From NCBI GenBank assembly GCA_028571685.1, contig CM053146.1:109653431-109717430 (forward strand): a DNA stretch of 64,000 nt, given 5' to 3'. The notes under the pieces were generated by a model. It worked only from the letters and a program-made list of their open reading frames with translations, made no database searches and had not been told where the DNA came from. A program made the translations under genes and the position numbers. Every line of letters starts with the position of its first letter. Position 1 is the stretch's first letter. The DNA comes from Heterohyrax brucei. Taxonomy: Eukaryota > Chordata > Mammalia > Hyracoidea > Procaviidae. Of this stretch, positions 1 to 10,473 are shown one piece after another.

Positions 1-1095
1 AGTCACAGAATGGAGTCTAGAGGGTCCACGTCCAAGCTCACACGCGTGGTGGTCGGAAGAGGCCTTTGTTCTCTGTTCTTCACTGGCTGCTGGCCAAGAT
101 CCTGAATGCCACACTCTAGAATTGTTCTCTCCAGTCCTATCAAAAAGAAAATTGAAATCAACCAAAAGTCCACTGGCTTGAAAGTGGAACTTTCAGTAGC
201 ACTGTGGACATTACAGAGTGTGGTCCCTGACCTCTGTTTGAGGTCTGGTGTCTCCTGGAAGGCCAGCCTATCTAACTGCTGTCAAAAAGATTGTCACATT
301 TCATTGTATCTTGAATAAGAGAGGGGAGTGCCCAAAGTTTTGTTGTGGTAAAACATTTTGGATGATTATATTTTATCATGTATTTGTTATTAAAATTGTC
401 TTAGGAAAAATGCTAGTTGAAAATTCCAAATCAAATAAGGAAACTATTGGGCTTCCTGTGTTCTGTTAATAATTACAAGCAGAATCTTTGTGTCATAGAG
501 ACCACACGAAACGTGAAAGAAGGTACAGACCAGCCGGAGAATAAGGTGTTACTGACAGCCTGGCTGGGCCTCTGTGTTCCTCCTCATGAGAGGTATTGGT
601 CACCAAGTTGTGATGTCGGCTTGATCTCTTCTCTGTTCTAAAACTGAAAACTCTAGAATAGCAGGCGACAGTTCAAAAAAACTTTTTGCGAAAACACCGT
701 GGACTCTGTGGTTCAGTAAATACCCTCAGCGGGTATCTCAACAGGGATCATGAGGGCTATAGACATTTTCTCTTCACTGTGTCCTGTGATATGTCTGTCT
801 AAGTGGATTAAACTCAGTCTTTTATATCACTCAGCTTGAACAGAAGTCAAGCAAACATTGTTCTCTTATTGTTTCTTAGGAGGACAAGGGAAACTAGTGC
901 CTAAACTGGTTAAGAATGTTGGTATAACTTTGAAAGCCTTTCTTTATCACATAGTGAAATCATAGTTGCTTCTTTTTCAGGAAGTAACGTAGTCCTCCAA
1001 AAAAAAATAAATCTATACCAGTGCCACCCTACTTCTCAGTGTCTTCTGAGATGTGTTCATTCAAATAAAATTGAAACTTTTTCATTTGTTTCTAG
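1..1095. other. Intronic sequence upstream of the first visible AOX exon
   Basis: I see no coding exon here. The AOX exon expected before position 1096 (ending near a conserved Cys-Ser-Glu-Val-Glu stretch in the family) is not recognisable, so this is probably all intron of the AOX gene that ends at 8176. Short open frames in this stretch show no conserved motif. Confidence 0.6.
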
Positions 1096-1161
1096 AATGT
1101 CAGAACAGACATTATCATGGATGTTGGCCACAGTCTGAATCCAGCCCTTGATATAGGCCAG
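1096..1161 (+). CDS. AOX1: Aldehyde oxidase, fourth-last coding exon (molybdenum domain)
   Basis: This 66-nt exon encodes 22 residues ([20 protein letters not shown] then GQ). It is bordered by a pyrimidine tract with TCTAG upstream and by GTATGTG downstream, and it starts and ends in phase 0. The residues match the conserved RTDI-MD-G-S-NPA-DIGQ segment of the molybdopterin-binding domain in xanthine dehydrogenase/aldehyde oxidase enzymes. These cytosolic homodimers oxidise aldehydes and N-heterocycles with water and O2. By comparison with human AOX1 (35 exons) it would be exon 32. The AOX1 assignment rests on recall of paralogue sequences; another AOX paralogue is possible. Confidence 0.9.
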
Positions 1162-1749
1162 GTATGTGCAACTAATTTGCTCTCTTCTTGTTTGTAAAGC
1201 CAAAAGCTGGTTTATTCATCATCTTATTTTTCGACCCGTTTAGTCAAAATTTAACTCGGCCTGTCCCAGAGTGCAAATCTCTTACTGTTTAAAGAAAGAA
1301 AGGAACAGTGGTGTTTTCGGTTATTTTAGGAGAAGCATACAGTCTGTAATCATGGAACTTGGATCAGTCAAGACCAAGCCTAGAGGTGACAAAATGACAC
1401 TCAAATCTCCAGGATATAAATAGAATGTAATACTGAGCAGAAGTCTTGAATATACAGTAGGGTCAGTCTTGAAGGGATTTAAGGTTGAATTAGGCTACAG
1501 GTATGAATTAGAGAAGCAGCTGTATTTTGCTCATAGATACTTTTTATTTAAATTTGAAATAACTGATGAGTGAAAAATTACAGACTGCTTTACATAAAAA
1601 TTCAAATGTTTAGGTTTTCTTGAAGAAACAGATTTATCAACACCAGCCCTCATTTCTACAAGAAGATGAGTACCACTGGCATCTTTAGAGAGTCACCTGT
1701 TTCAGAATTCTGTGATAATAAGACCCACCTGGAAGCTTCATTCTATTTC

Positions 1750-1908
1750 CCACCCCCCACCCCCTCCGGGCCATTGAGTTCACCACCTGCAATTCAGCTT
1801 AGAACACAATCCAGTTTACTCTCCAGTCATGACATTGTGTGGTGGAAAAAGTTGGCAGTGGAGAATGGGAAGAATGTATGGGTTGGAGTAGTCAAAAGAG
1901 GCTTCAGG
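1750..1908 (+). other. Intron flank ending in the L1-A target site
   Basis: This is AOX intron sequence whose last 10 bases, AGGCTTCAGG at 1899-1908, are repeated at 4269-4278 and mark the L1-A insertion. A short C-rich tract lies at 1750-1770. Confidence 0.5.
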
Positions 1909-4268
1909 CAATCTACTTGTATATTGCAATCCCAATACAAGTTCCAGCATCATTTTTTAATGAGATGGAGAAACAAATCACCAATTCTGTTTGGAAATGG
2001 AAGAAACCCCTAATAAGTAAAATGCTACTAAAGAAAAACACACTGGGAGGCCTCTCATTACCTGACTTCAGAACCTATTACACTGCCACAGTGGTCAAAA
2101 CAGCCTGGTACTGGTACAAGAACAGACAAATTGATCAATGGAACAGAATCGAGACCCCATGAACAGTTGATATTCGACAAAGGCCCTAAGACATTAAACT
2201 GGGGTAAAAACAATCTCTTCAACAAATGGTGTTGGCAAAATTGGGTATCCATCTGTAATAAATTGAAACAAGATCCATATCTTACGCCTTATACGAAAAC
2301 CAACTAAACTGGATAAAGCCAACTGGATAAAGCACCTAAATGTGAAATCTAAAACAATAAAGCTCATCCAAGAGAAAGTAGGAACAACAATGGAAGTTTT
2401 AATACACAACATAGACAGACATCACAATCTGTCAAACAAACTACAATCAACAGAAAATACATAAATGGGAACTATTAAGAATTAAACACTTTTTCTCATC
2501 CAAAGACTTTATCACAAGAGTTAAAAGGCCACCTACAGAATGGGAAAAATTATGTGGTAGCTCTATGTCAGACCGATGCCTGATCTCCATATCTTCAAAT
2601 CATCCAATTAAGCGATGGGCAAAGGAGATGGACAGACATTTCTCTAAAGAGGAGATCCAGGCAGCCAAAAAACACATGTGGACATGTTCACGATCTTTAG
2701 TTATTAAAGAAATTCAAATCAAAATGACAACGATACACCATCTCACCCCAACAAAGTTGGCCATGATCCAAAAAACACAAAACAACAAATGTTGGAGAGG
2801 CTGTGGAGAAAGTGGAACTCTCCTACACTGTTGGTAGGGTTGCAAAATGGTACAACCTCTTTGGAAAGCAATCTGGTGCTTCCTTAAAAAAATGGAAACA
2901 GGTATACCATTTAACCCAGTAATTCCACTACTGGGCATATATCCTATAGAATCTAGGCCATTCATACCAGCAGATACTACACAAGAATGTTTATCGCAGC
3001 ACAGTCCACTATAGCAAAAAGATGGAATCAACCTAGATGCCCAACTATATATATATATATATACACATACATATATATATATGAGTATATATACCATAGT
3101 TTACCTACATATACATATATATGTGTATATATGTATATGGAGCACTGTGCAATGATAAAGAACAGTGATGATTCCAGGAGACATCTGATAACCTGGTTTC
3201 AACTGGAAGACATATTGAGTGAAAATAGAGACAAAAGGACAAATATTGTAAGAGACCCCTACGCTAAGAACTCAAAAACAGACTTATGCATAGGAGAAAA
3301 GACTCTTTGACGGCTACTAGGGAGGGGAGGGAGGAAGGGTAAGGGGGAGAGGGTTTAGATTAGATAGTTGTTAGAAATTTGGTTGAGTGAAATCAGTGAC
3401 AGCACACATTAGAAACAAGAACAATATTAAGTGTGTTCTTCAATATAACTTGAGTGTTCCTCCCATCTTAACCCAATAATGCAATGACAGAGTAGCTGGG
3501 GCAGGGGACCATGCTCTTAAGTGAAATCGAGGCCAATTGGCACAACTAGCAATTTGCTAAGAGGGCTCTCTGCACCCCACATTGGTGAGTGGCATCTGTC
3601 AGGGTCTTAAAAGCTGCCAAGCTGCCATCCGAGGGCACAGCAAATGGTCCCAACTCAGCAGGAGTGGATGCTCACCAAGGACCAAAATGACAACCTAGAA
3701 GACAGAGAGACCCACATGAGTGGGTGCCTACATCAACTTGGGACCGGAAGAACCAGATGGTGCCCGGCCACCACCAGTGATAGCCACGATGGAGCTCACT
3801 AAGTTGAGTCTCACTGGCAGCACAAGAATAAAAAGGGATGCACCCTGAGATCTCCACTAAAAGACCACAATTGATGGTCCAGTGGCTTCGGGGTTTCTCT
3901 GGGAGGGAGCATGGCCCCTGCCCTGATGCTGCCCTTGCCCATGGATCATAATGAAGGTCCACTCTTTGGACAGCAAGGGATTGGACTTGGCGACACAGAG
4001 TGACTATATGTTGGGTGCACTCTATGATTCTATGCACTATAGGATATCATCCTGCTGACCTCTGACTGGAGGAAGGGGAGTGGGTGGGGAGGAGGGGAAA
4101 GGAGACTGTTGGGAGAATGAGACATGTGTGGAGCAGAGAGGAATAGTGTGCTGTCACCAGGCAGGGAGAGCAGTGGAGGCTGCATATAGGTGGGCATGTA
4201 AATTTATATGGGAATGTACATTTTCACTCAGTCATAATGAAAAAAAAAATTAATTAATTAATAAAAAA
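1909..4268 (+). mobile_element. L1-A: 5'-truncated LINE-1 (ORF2 end plus 3' UTR)
   Basis: The sequence matches the last third of ORF2 (around the [21 protein letters not shown] motif and the CWRGCGESGTLLHCW Cys motif) and the long 3' UTR of the other L1 copies in this window. It ends in an A-rich tail with TTAA repeats at about 4240-4268. A 10-bp target duplication, AGGCTTCAGG, flanks it at 1899-1908 and 4269-4278. Several stops and frameshifts interrupt ORF2, and a TA-rich microsatellite has grown inside it. It lies in sense orientation in the AOX intron between the exons at 1096 and 5468. Confidence 0.93.
3046..3137. repeat. TA/ATAC microsatellite inside L1-A
   Basis: This is an alternating TATATA/CATATA tract in two blocks. 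It sits where the other L1 copies have a short CCAACA-type stretch, so it arose after insertion. Confidence 0.85.
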
Positions 4269-4975
4269 AGGCTTCAGGGAAGATGGATGTAGACCAGAGT
4301 GTCAAGAGAAGAACGAGAAAGGGCATTCTGAGTCAGAGGAGAGTGGAGGAGATCAACCTAAAGAAAGTCATAAAATTCAGCCCATGTGTTCACAACTGAC
4401 AGTGAGACGAAGGCTGATGACACTGGTGGGCACCTGTGCTACAGAAGTGGCCCATCAGGCCAGAGCTGGAGGAGGAAGGAGAGCTGCATTCGTTGTTGGA
4501 GACTTTCCAAGGACAGGCACCTAACTTAGTTGGCAGAGGTGACTTTAACTTGGCAATAGCCTGAAGTTTCAGGAAGATTCATCTACTATTCATGGCAGAG
4601 TACAAGGTAATGGACAGCAAGTAAGCATCCCAGCTAATGAAAGCAAAAGATAGAAAATGAGGTGGAGAAGATGTGATCAAGGGGTGAAAAATAAGCTAAG
4701 TAGAGACCTAGAAAGCCGAAAAGTGTGTAGAAAGGCAGTTTTCACCACCTGCTGACATGAAGCAAAAAACCGGAACATGCTGAAGCTTAGAGAGCATGTG
4801 CTTCAAACCCTCATGTCACTAGGGAAGAGACAGTCCAGGGATGTGAGGCCAGCTGAGTCACGAGCTGGTATGGGGAGATGAGATAATGGGATTCTCAAGA
4901 CCTGAAATCTTCGTGAGTGTGTTGGTACTTGTGGACACATCAGCCAACAGCACGGGGTTTCAGCTGCCTCGTAAA

Positions 4976-5160
4976 ACCAAAAGCCAGACCTGTTGCTGTT
5001 GAGCCAGTTCCAACTCGTGGTGACCCAGTGGGTTGTAGAGGGGACCCTCACTCCATAGAGTTGTCAAGGCTGTGACATTTTGGAAGCAGATTGCCAGGAC
5101 TTTGTTTATGGGTGTCTCTGGGTGGGTTCAAATCACCAGCCTTCCAGTTAGTAGTCGAGG
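4976..5160 (-). mobile_element. Paenungulate tRNA-derived SINE, diverged, minus strand
   Basis: The reverse complement shows the SINE body (ACCAACTGGAAGGCTGGTG..., GGTTTTACGAGGCAGC end). An internal segment, GCTGTGACATTTTGGAAGCAG, marks the longer SINE subtype also seen at 8660 and 48117. Confidence 0.75.
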
Positions 5161-5467
5161 GCTTGCATAACTGTAGCTGCCTCGTACGTGGGACCCAGGG
5201 AGGGCCTGTAGGCTACTGGCTCTCTGACGGCCTCTTCTAGAGCTGTAATTTCAGCATCTAAACCAAGAGCAGAACCCAAGTCCTTGAACTGAGTGCTGAA
5301 TGAAATATCTAGAAAAGTTCTCAGGTAGCCGTGCAGAGACACGTGCCAAGACACCCTGAAACTTTCTCAAGCTGTGTTTTAAAAATTCAGGGAAACAGTA
5401 TGAAGTCCAAATGTTGCTACTGTTGACTGTATTTTCTCACATGTGGAAATTCCATTTTTTGCCTCAG

Positions 5468-5656
5468 ATCGAAGGAGCTTTTTTTCAAGGAATGGGGCTT
5501 TATACAATGGAGGAACTAAAGTATTCTCCTCAAGGTGTCCTGTACACACGTGGTCCAAGTCAGTATAAAATCCCTGCCATCTGTGACGTCCCCAGAGAGC
5601 TGCACATTTCTTTGTTGCCTCCATCTCAAAACTCAAATACCCTGTATTCATCTAAG
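5468..5656 (+). CDS. AOX1: Aldehyde oxidase, third-last coding exon
   Basis: This 189-nt exon encodes 63 residues in phase 0, from [20 protein letters not shown] through [20 protein letters not shown] to NSNTLYSSK. It is preceded by GCCTCAG and followed by GTGAGC. The QGMG-LYT-EE, YSP-G-L-TRGP-QYKIPA and LYSSK blocks are characteristic of the C-terminal molybdenum domain of AOX/XDH enzymes. The family usually has Ile where this copy has the second Phe of AFFQG. The frame is fully open and contiguous in phase with the exons at 1096 and 6648. Confidence 0.95.
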
Positions 5657-5915
5657 GTGAGCTATTTTCTGTCGGTAAGTGCATGATTGGTAATACCTTA
5701 GGAGGAGAGGATTCATCTTTTTTTTTTTAAGTTTTGTTTTGTTTTTGAAAACAAGATTATAGTAGAAAAATCCCTATTAAACAGTTTAATTACAAAACAA
5801 TTTAGCAATATTGTAAATTAAAAGGAAAAAATACTTAAAAGTTTCAGTCTAACATTAAGTACTGTTAGGCATCAGGTTGTATCTGATTTTTCATCTCCAG
5901 TAATCCCCGCTGTGC

Positions 5916-6412
5916 TGTCTTAGTCATCTAGTGCTGCTGTTACAGAAACACCACAAGTGGATGGATTTAAAAAGATGGATTCCATTCTGTCACAATCTAG
6001 TAGGTTACACGTCCAAATTCTGGGCGGGCATCAGCTCCAGGGGAAGTCTTTCTCTCTTGGCTCTGGAGGAGGTCCTTGTTGTCAGTGTTCGCCTGGACTC
6101 GGAGCTTCTGAGGCACAGGGACCACAGTCCTTTTGGAAGTACACAGTGTGCTGCCGAGACTGCTTCTTGGTGCTGTAAGGTCCCCAACTCTCTATGTTAG
6201 CTTCTTTCTTTTCGATCTCAAGAGCTAGCCTCAGGCCACGGTGCAGTCCTACACAGTGAGTCTTGCCTCACCAACACAGCTGCTGCCTCTTCCCTCAGTA
6301 ACATCACAGAGGCAGGGTTTACTGCCTGTAGAAATATCACACAGGACCAGGAATGATGGCCTAAAAAAATGTCCACACTTATTTTTGATGTGACACAATT
6401 TAATCCATGAAT
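5916..6412 (+). mobile_element. LTR-like repeat, copy 1 (TGTCTTAGTC... end)
   Basis: This is a dispersed repeat of about 500 bp that starts TGTCTTAGTCATCTAGTGCT and ends near CACAATTTAATCCATGA. Related copies lie at 9973-10473 and 41985-42393. The TG start and the 5-bp duplication around copy 2 fit a MaLR/ERVL-type LTR. No clear target duplication is visible around this copy. It lies in the AOX intron. Confidence 0.65.
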
Positions 6413-6647
6413 CCGTAGGGTCTGCCTTCTTCTTTTAGATTTATTTCCTTAGGTCAGAATCCTAAGAATGAGAGCTTTAGGTCAAAAGAATAAAATTATT
6501 TTTTTAATAGAAAAGTTATGTATATGTAATATATGTCCATATATCTTACCTATATACATGTATAGTATGGTATGTCACATATCGTATGTAATGTAAATAG
6601 ATATTTTAAGACATAATCTGTTTTTTGTTTTTGTTTTTTCCCTCAAG

Positions 6648-6815
6648 GGTCTGGGAGAACCTGGGGTATTCCTGGGGTGTTCTGTGTTTTTTGCCATCTG
6701 GGATGCAGTGAGGGCAGCACGACAGGAGAGGGGCCTCACTGGACAGTTCAAGCTCAGTAGTCCACTGACCCCAGAGAAGATTCGAATGGCCTGTGAAGAC
6801 AAGTTCACAAAAATG
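6648..6815 (+). CDS. AOX1: Aldehyde oxidase, second-last coding exon (catalytic Glu)
   Basis: This 168-nt exon encodes 56 residues, from [20 protein letters not shown] to [17 protein letters not shown]. It is preceded by a T-rich tract with CTCAAG and followed by GTATGC. The Glu of GLGE (codon 6657-6659) is the universally conserved catalytic base of the family, equivalent to Glu1261 in bovine xanthine oxidase and Glu1270 in human AOX1. The next residue is Pro, as in xanthine dehydrogenase, whereas human AOX1 has Ser as I recall it. The ACEDKFTKM ending favours AOX1 over AOX3-type paralogues. Confidence 0.95.
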
Positions 6816-7292
6816 GTATGCTGTGCCCAGCAGAAAAAACAGTTCTGGGTTTGGGGTCCCTATCGTTCTGGTCACATTTTGTTAACTCATCATGGTCGTC
6901 TTCTGTAAAAGAAAATGTGACAGGAGTACTGCAGGCGTTCACTAGGAGAACAGAGTGGCACTTGAACTTGTGCCACTTGGGCTGCGTTTTCCATCAGCAT
7001 GAGCCTGCCTGGCTTTCAGTGGAGTTCAGTTCTCTACTACTTGAAAAGAGAAGGTTCATTTCTATCAGTTGTGTAATCCTCTCAGGAAGTACTTCAATCG
7101 AATATCCTTGTTCTGTACCCTTCCCAGGCTATCTTGGTCAGATGTAAAAGTCCAGAAACTGCACCCTGAACCTAGGTCACCCACATGAAGGATGTGGGCC
7201 AACCTTCACTCTACTGTCTTAACTCCTGCTGTCTCTGGTTTAGATAGCTTCAAATGGCAACAGCATTTAGGGTCTTTATAGCTGCCTGTATC

Positions 7293-7447
7293 CTCAAAAC
7301 CCATTGTCACGGAGTTATTTCTACCCACAGTGATCCTGTAAGACAGTGAAGAACTACCCTTAGGGTTTCCAAGGGGCAGCTGGTGGATTTGAACTACCAA
7401 CCTTTGGGTTAGCAGATGCACTCTAAACACAATGCCACCAGGGCTCC
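7293..7447 (-). mobile_element. Paenungulate SINE, minus strand
   Basis: The reverse complement runs from AGCCCTGGTGGCATTGTGTT through GGTTGGTAGTTCAAATCCAC to TATAGGGTC-like sequence (here diverged). It lies in the last intron of the intact AOX gene. Confidence 0.85.
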
Positions 7448-8125
7448 TTTATAGCAACAAGGTTTATCATATCTATGGTTAGTGGATGCTGGGGGTAGTT
7501 TCAAAAGATATGTGAAATATTTAAATCCACTGGATGTGTGAGGATTTGAGTTTGGCCCTTGAAGGTTTTAAGCTAACAGTCTTAGCCTGCTGTGAAGAAA
7601 TAAAGAATAAGGGGCAGTCTCTCACCGATTTATGTAACAACCTCTTACAGCTACACTCCTGCCCAGCCAACATCACAACACTCCTTCCTTATTTTTAGTG
7701 ATGGGATTTTATTTATGGGAGGGAGTCATTCCATTCAGAGTTCCTTTTCTGGCCCTAAATTATTCTTACATTTGAGTGGAAAGCCTGCTCCTGTACCTCC
7801 TTTCACATTGGCTCTCTGTGGTATCCTCGATCATTTTTCCTGAATCCCTGCTCATCACCTCTTCCACCGTGGAGAAGCAGAGAGGCTGCCTCTATTTTTC
7901 ATTTGTCTCTCTTCAAGTGTGCAGTGGTAATTTGAGTAACTTCCCCACCCAAACTCAAAGATCTTCCCTGGATTCTTCCACACTTCCCTGCTGTAGTTCC
8001 CAGACTTTTCTTTATCCTGGTCACCCTCCAGGTGGTCTTTACCTTATTTTATATTATGGATTGCTTGATCTAAATCACAAACATTTTCCAAGTTACAAAC
8101 ATCCTTATTTGTTCTTTCATTGTAG

Positions 8126-8176
8126 ATCCCAAGAGATGCACCTGGATCCTATGTTCCTTGGAATATACTCGTGTGA
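8126..8176 (+). CDS. AOX1: Aldehyde oxidase, last coding exon with stop
   Basis: After a TTTCATTGTAG acceptor the sequence encodes IPRDAPGSYVPWNILV and a TGA stop. This is the typical AOX1 C-terminus (IPRD-PGSYVPWN plus two or three variable residues). It joins in phase 0 to the preceding exon (...KFTKM). Only these 17 codons are real; a longer open frame around them runs into the intron. The four exons show no defects, so the upstream gene is probably functional. Confidence 0.93.
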   Translation: MPRDAPGSYVPWNILV

Positions 8177-8640
8177 ATCACATAGAAACTTCTGGAGAAA
8201 ATAGAGTGACTCTTCCAACATAGCAATCTATCCAGTATCTATACTGCATTATACTAAGTCTCAGACAGATTTTTACAGCTAGCAAATCATTCTGCAGAGT
8301 ATTGTGTTTAATATGAAGCTGATTTGAAATGTGAGTGCCTCTTTTGGATTTTAGATTTTGTTAGATATGCTTAAGCAATTTAAAAATCTTTTTTAAAATT
8401 GTCGGAATACTAACTGGTTTCCTCTAGAAAGACACTCTCCATTACTTTGTCTTTTAGATCCATCTAGTTGGATGAAATAGATAATGACTCATATGTAATT
8501 CATATCTGGTTTATATTCACTAACATCAGTTATGCTGTCTATTAAAGGCAATTTTCTACACTTTTTCCCGTATACTGTCACCTTCTTTTTCTTGTCAGAA
8601 TGGATCCAGACACTAGATTTAAAGAGTGTGGACCAAGGGG
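8177..8640 (+). other. AOX 3' UTR and start of intergenic DNA
   Basis: No coding signal follows the stop codon. No AATAAA is present. An ATTAAA at 8541-8546, followed by T-rich sequence, is a possible polyadenylation signal, which would give a 3' UTR of about 390 nt. This is inference only. Confidence 0.4.
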
Positions 8641-8654
8641 GAACACTAACTTGT

Positions 8655-8833
8655 TAAATGTTCAGCTGCTAACCAAAAGGTGAGCTGTTTGAACCCCCAA
8701 CCACTCCGTAGGAGAAAGATGTGACAATCTGCTTCCATAAAGACTTACAGGCTTGGAAACCATGTGGAGCAGTTCTACTCTATCCTACAGGGTCACCATG
8801 AGTCAGAATTGACAGCAACAGATTTGGTTTTTA
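8655..8833 (+). mobile_element. Paenungulate SINE (longer subtype), plus strand
   Basis: The tRNA-like head (GGGGGAACACTAACTTGTTAA, GCTGCTAACCAAAAGGT) is followed by a segment typical of the longer subtype (GTGACAATCTGCTTCCATAA). The end is CAGGGTCACCATGAGTCAGA with ATTGACAGCAACAGATTTGG. Confidence 0.85.
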
Positions 8834-8919
8834 AGAACTTACAGCATCTGTAAAGTGTATAATGACACCCTTTATTTTACGCTTGCTTTAGAGGTTTTGT
8901 TTGGTTTTTTGATATCTAG

Positions 8920-9967
8920 AATATATAAAGATCTCTTCCAACTCAACATTAAAAAGGCAAATAACATAATTTAAAGATGAGCAAAAGAATTTAATAGACA
9001 TTTCTCTAAAGAAGATACCCAAATGGACAATACAAATCAAAAGCAAACCAGCTGCTTTTGAAGCATTTCCAGCTCATAGCACTCCTATGGGACAGGGTAG
9101 AGCTGCCCTATAGGGTTTCAGAAGTCTTTATGCTGGCTGTCGCAACTCTCTCTCATGGAACAGATGGTTCAAACTGCCAACTTTCTGGTTAGCAGCTGAG
9201 TGATTTAACCACTGCACTACCAGGGCTTCCTAAATAACCAATAAGTACATGAAAATATTTTCACATAGTTAGTCATTAGGAAAATGCAAATAAAAAATGA
9301 GTTAACCATTTCACACCCACAAGAATGTCTATAATATAAAAATATATATATATTGAAACCCTCATATATGCTGATGTGAAGGTGAGATGTTGCAGCCGCT
9401 GTAGGAAACTCTTTGGCAGGTCTTCAAAATGTTAAGTATAGAGTAACCATATGACCCAGCAATTCCTCACCTAAATACACACCCAAGAGAATTGGGAGCA
9501 TATGTTCCCCCCAAAACTTGAACACAAATACCCGAAGAGTAGTACTTATAATAAACCCAAAGTGGAAACAACCTAAATATCCCCCAACTAATGAATATAT
9601 AAACATAATGTAATGTATTGATAAAAAGGATTATCATTCAGCCATACAAAGGAATGAACTACTGAGGGGTACTACAACAAAAATGAACCTTGACAATATC
9701 ATGCTGAGTAAAAGAAGCCTGACACAAAGATACACATTGAATGATCCATTTGTATGAAATGTCCAAAATGGGCAAATTCGTAGAAACAGTAGGTTAATGG
9801 TTGCCAGAGGCTAGGAGTAGGAAGGAGTAGAGAGAGCTAATGAATATGGGAACTTTGGGGGGGTGGGGCAGTAATGAAATGTCTACTGTAGTGGTAGTGA
9901 TTGTTCAACATTGGGTGTTCTAAAAACTATTCAACTGTACACTTTAAAGGGTGGGTTTCATTATATG
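8920..9967 (+). mobile_element. Ancient L1 3' end, split by a SINE
   Basis: Diverged L1 ORF2 3' sequence and start of the 3' UTR: the ATGACCCAGCAATTCCTCACC, AATACACACCCAAGAGAATT and GTGGAAACAACCTAAATATC blocks are standard mammalian L1 landmarks. The SINE at 9042-9230 interrupts it. No frame is open. Confidence 0.8.
9042..9230 (-). mobile_element. Paenungulate SINE, minus strand, inside old L1
   Basis: The reverse complement starts GGAAGCCCTGGTAGTGCAGT and includes the GCTAACCAGAAAGTTGGCAG block. It splits the ancient L1 at 8920-9967, so it is the younger of the two. Confidence 0.85.
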
Positions 9968-9972
9968 TGAAC

Positions 9973-10473
9973 CACCTTAGTTACCTAATGCTGCTATTGC
10001 AGAATTACCACAAGTGGATGGCTTTAACAAAGAGAAATTATTCTCTCACAGATTAGGCAGCTAGAAGTCCCAATTCAAGGTACAGCTCTAGGGGAAGGCT
10101 TTCTGTGTCTCCATCAACTCTGAGAGATGGTCCTAGTTATCAGTCTTCCCCTGGTCTAGGAACTTCTCCACATAGGGACCCTGGGTCCAAAAGAGGCACT
10201 GTGCTTCCAGCACTTCTTTCTTGGTGCTGTGAAGTTCTCCTGTCTCTCTACTCACCTCTCTTTTATATCTCAAAATAGATGGGCTTAAAACAAACTTTAA
10301 CCTTGTAGATTGTGTCTAACCTCATTAATATAACTACAACTAATTCAATCTCATTAACATCATATGAAAATCACATTGAGTGATAAAATGGTGGACAATT
10401 ACACAATACTGGGAATCACAGCCTAGCCAAATTGATGCAGATATTTTTGAGGGATAGAATTCAGTCCATAACA
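9973..10473 (+). mobile_element. LTR-like repeat, copy 2, with 5-bp duplication TGAAC
   Basis: This copy is homologous to the repeat at 5916-6412. It ends AATTCAGTCCATAACA and is flanked by TGAAC on both sides (9968-9972 and 10474-10478). A 5-bp duplication and a CA terminus fit a solo LTR of the ERVL/MaLR type. It inserted at the tail of an old L1. Confidence 0.75.

Noticed and set aside
7776-8204. 142-residue open frame
   Set aside because: Only its last 17 codons (8126-8176) are real, as the last AOX exon in another frame relation; the rest is intron.
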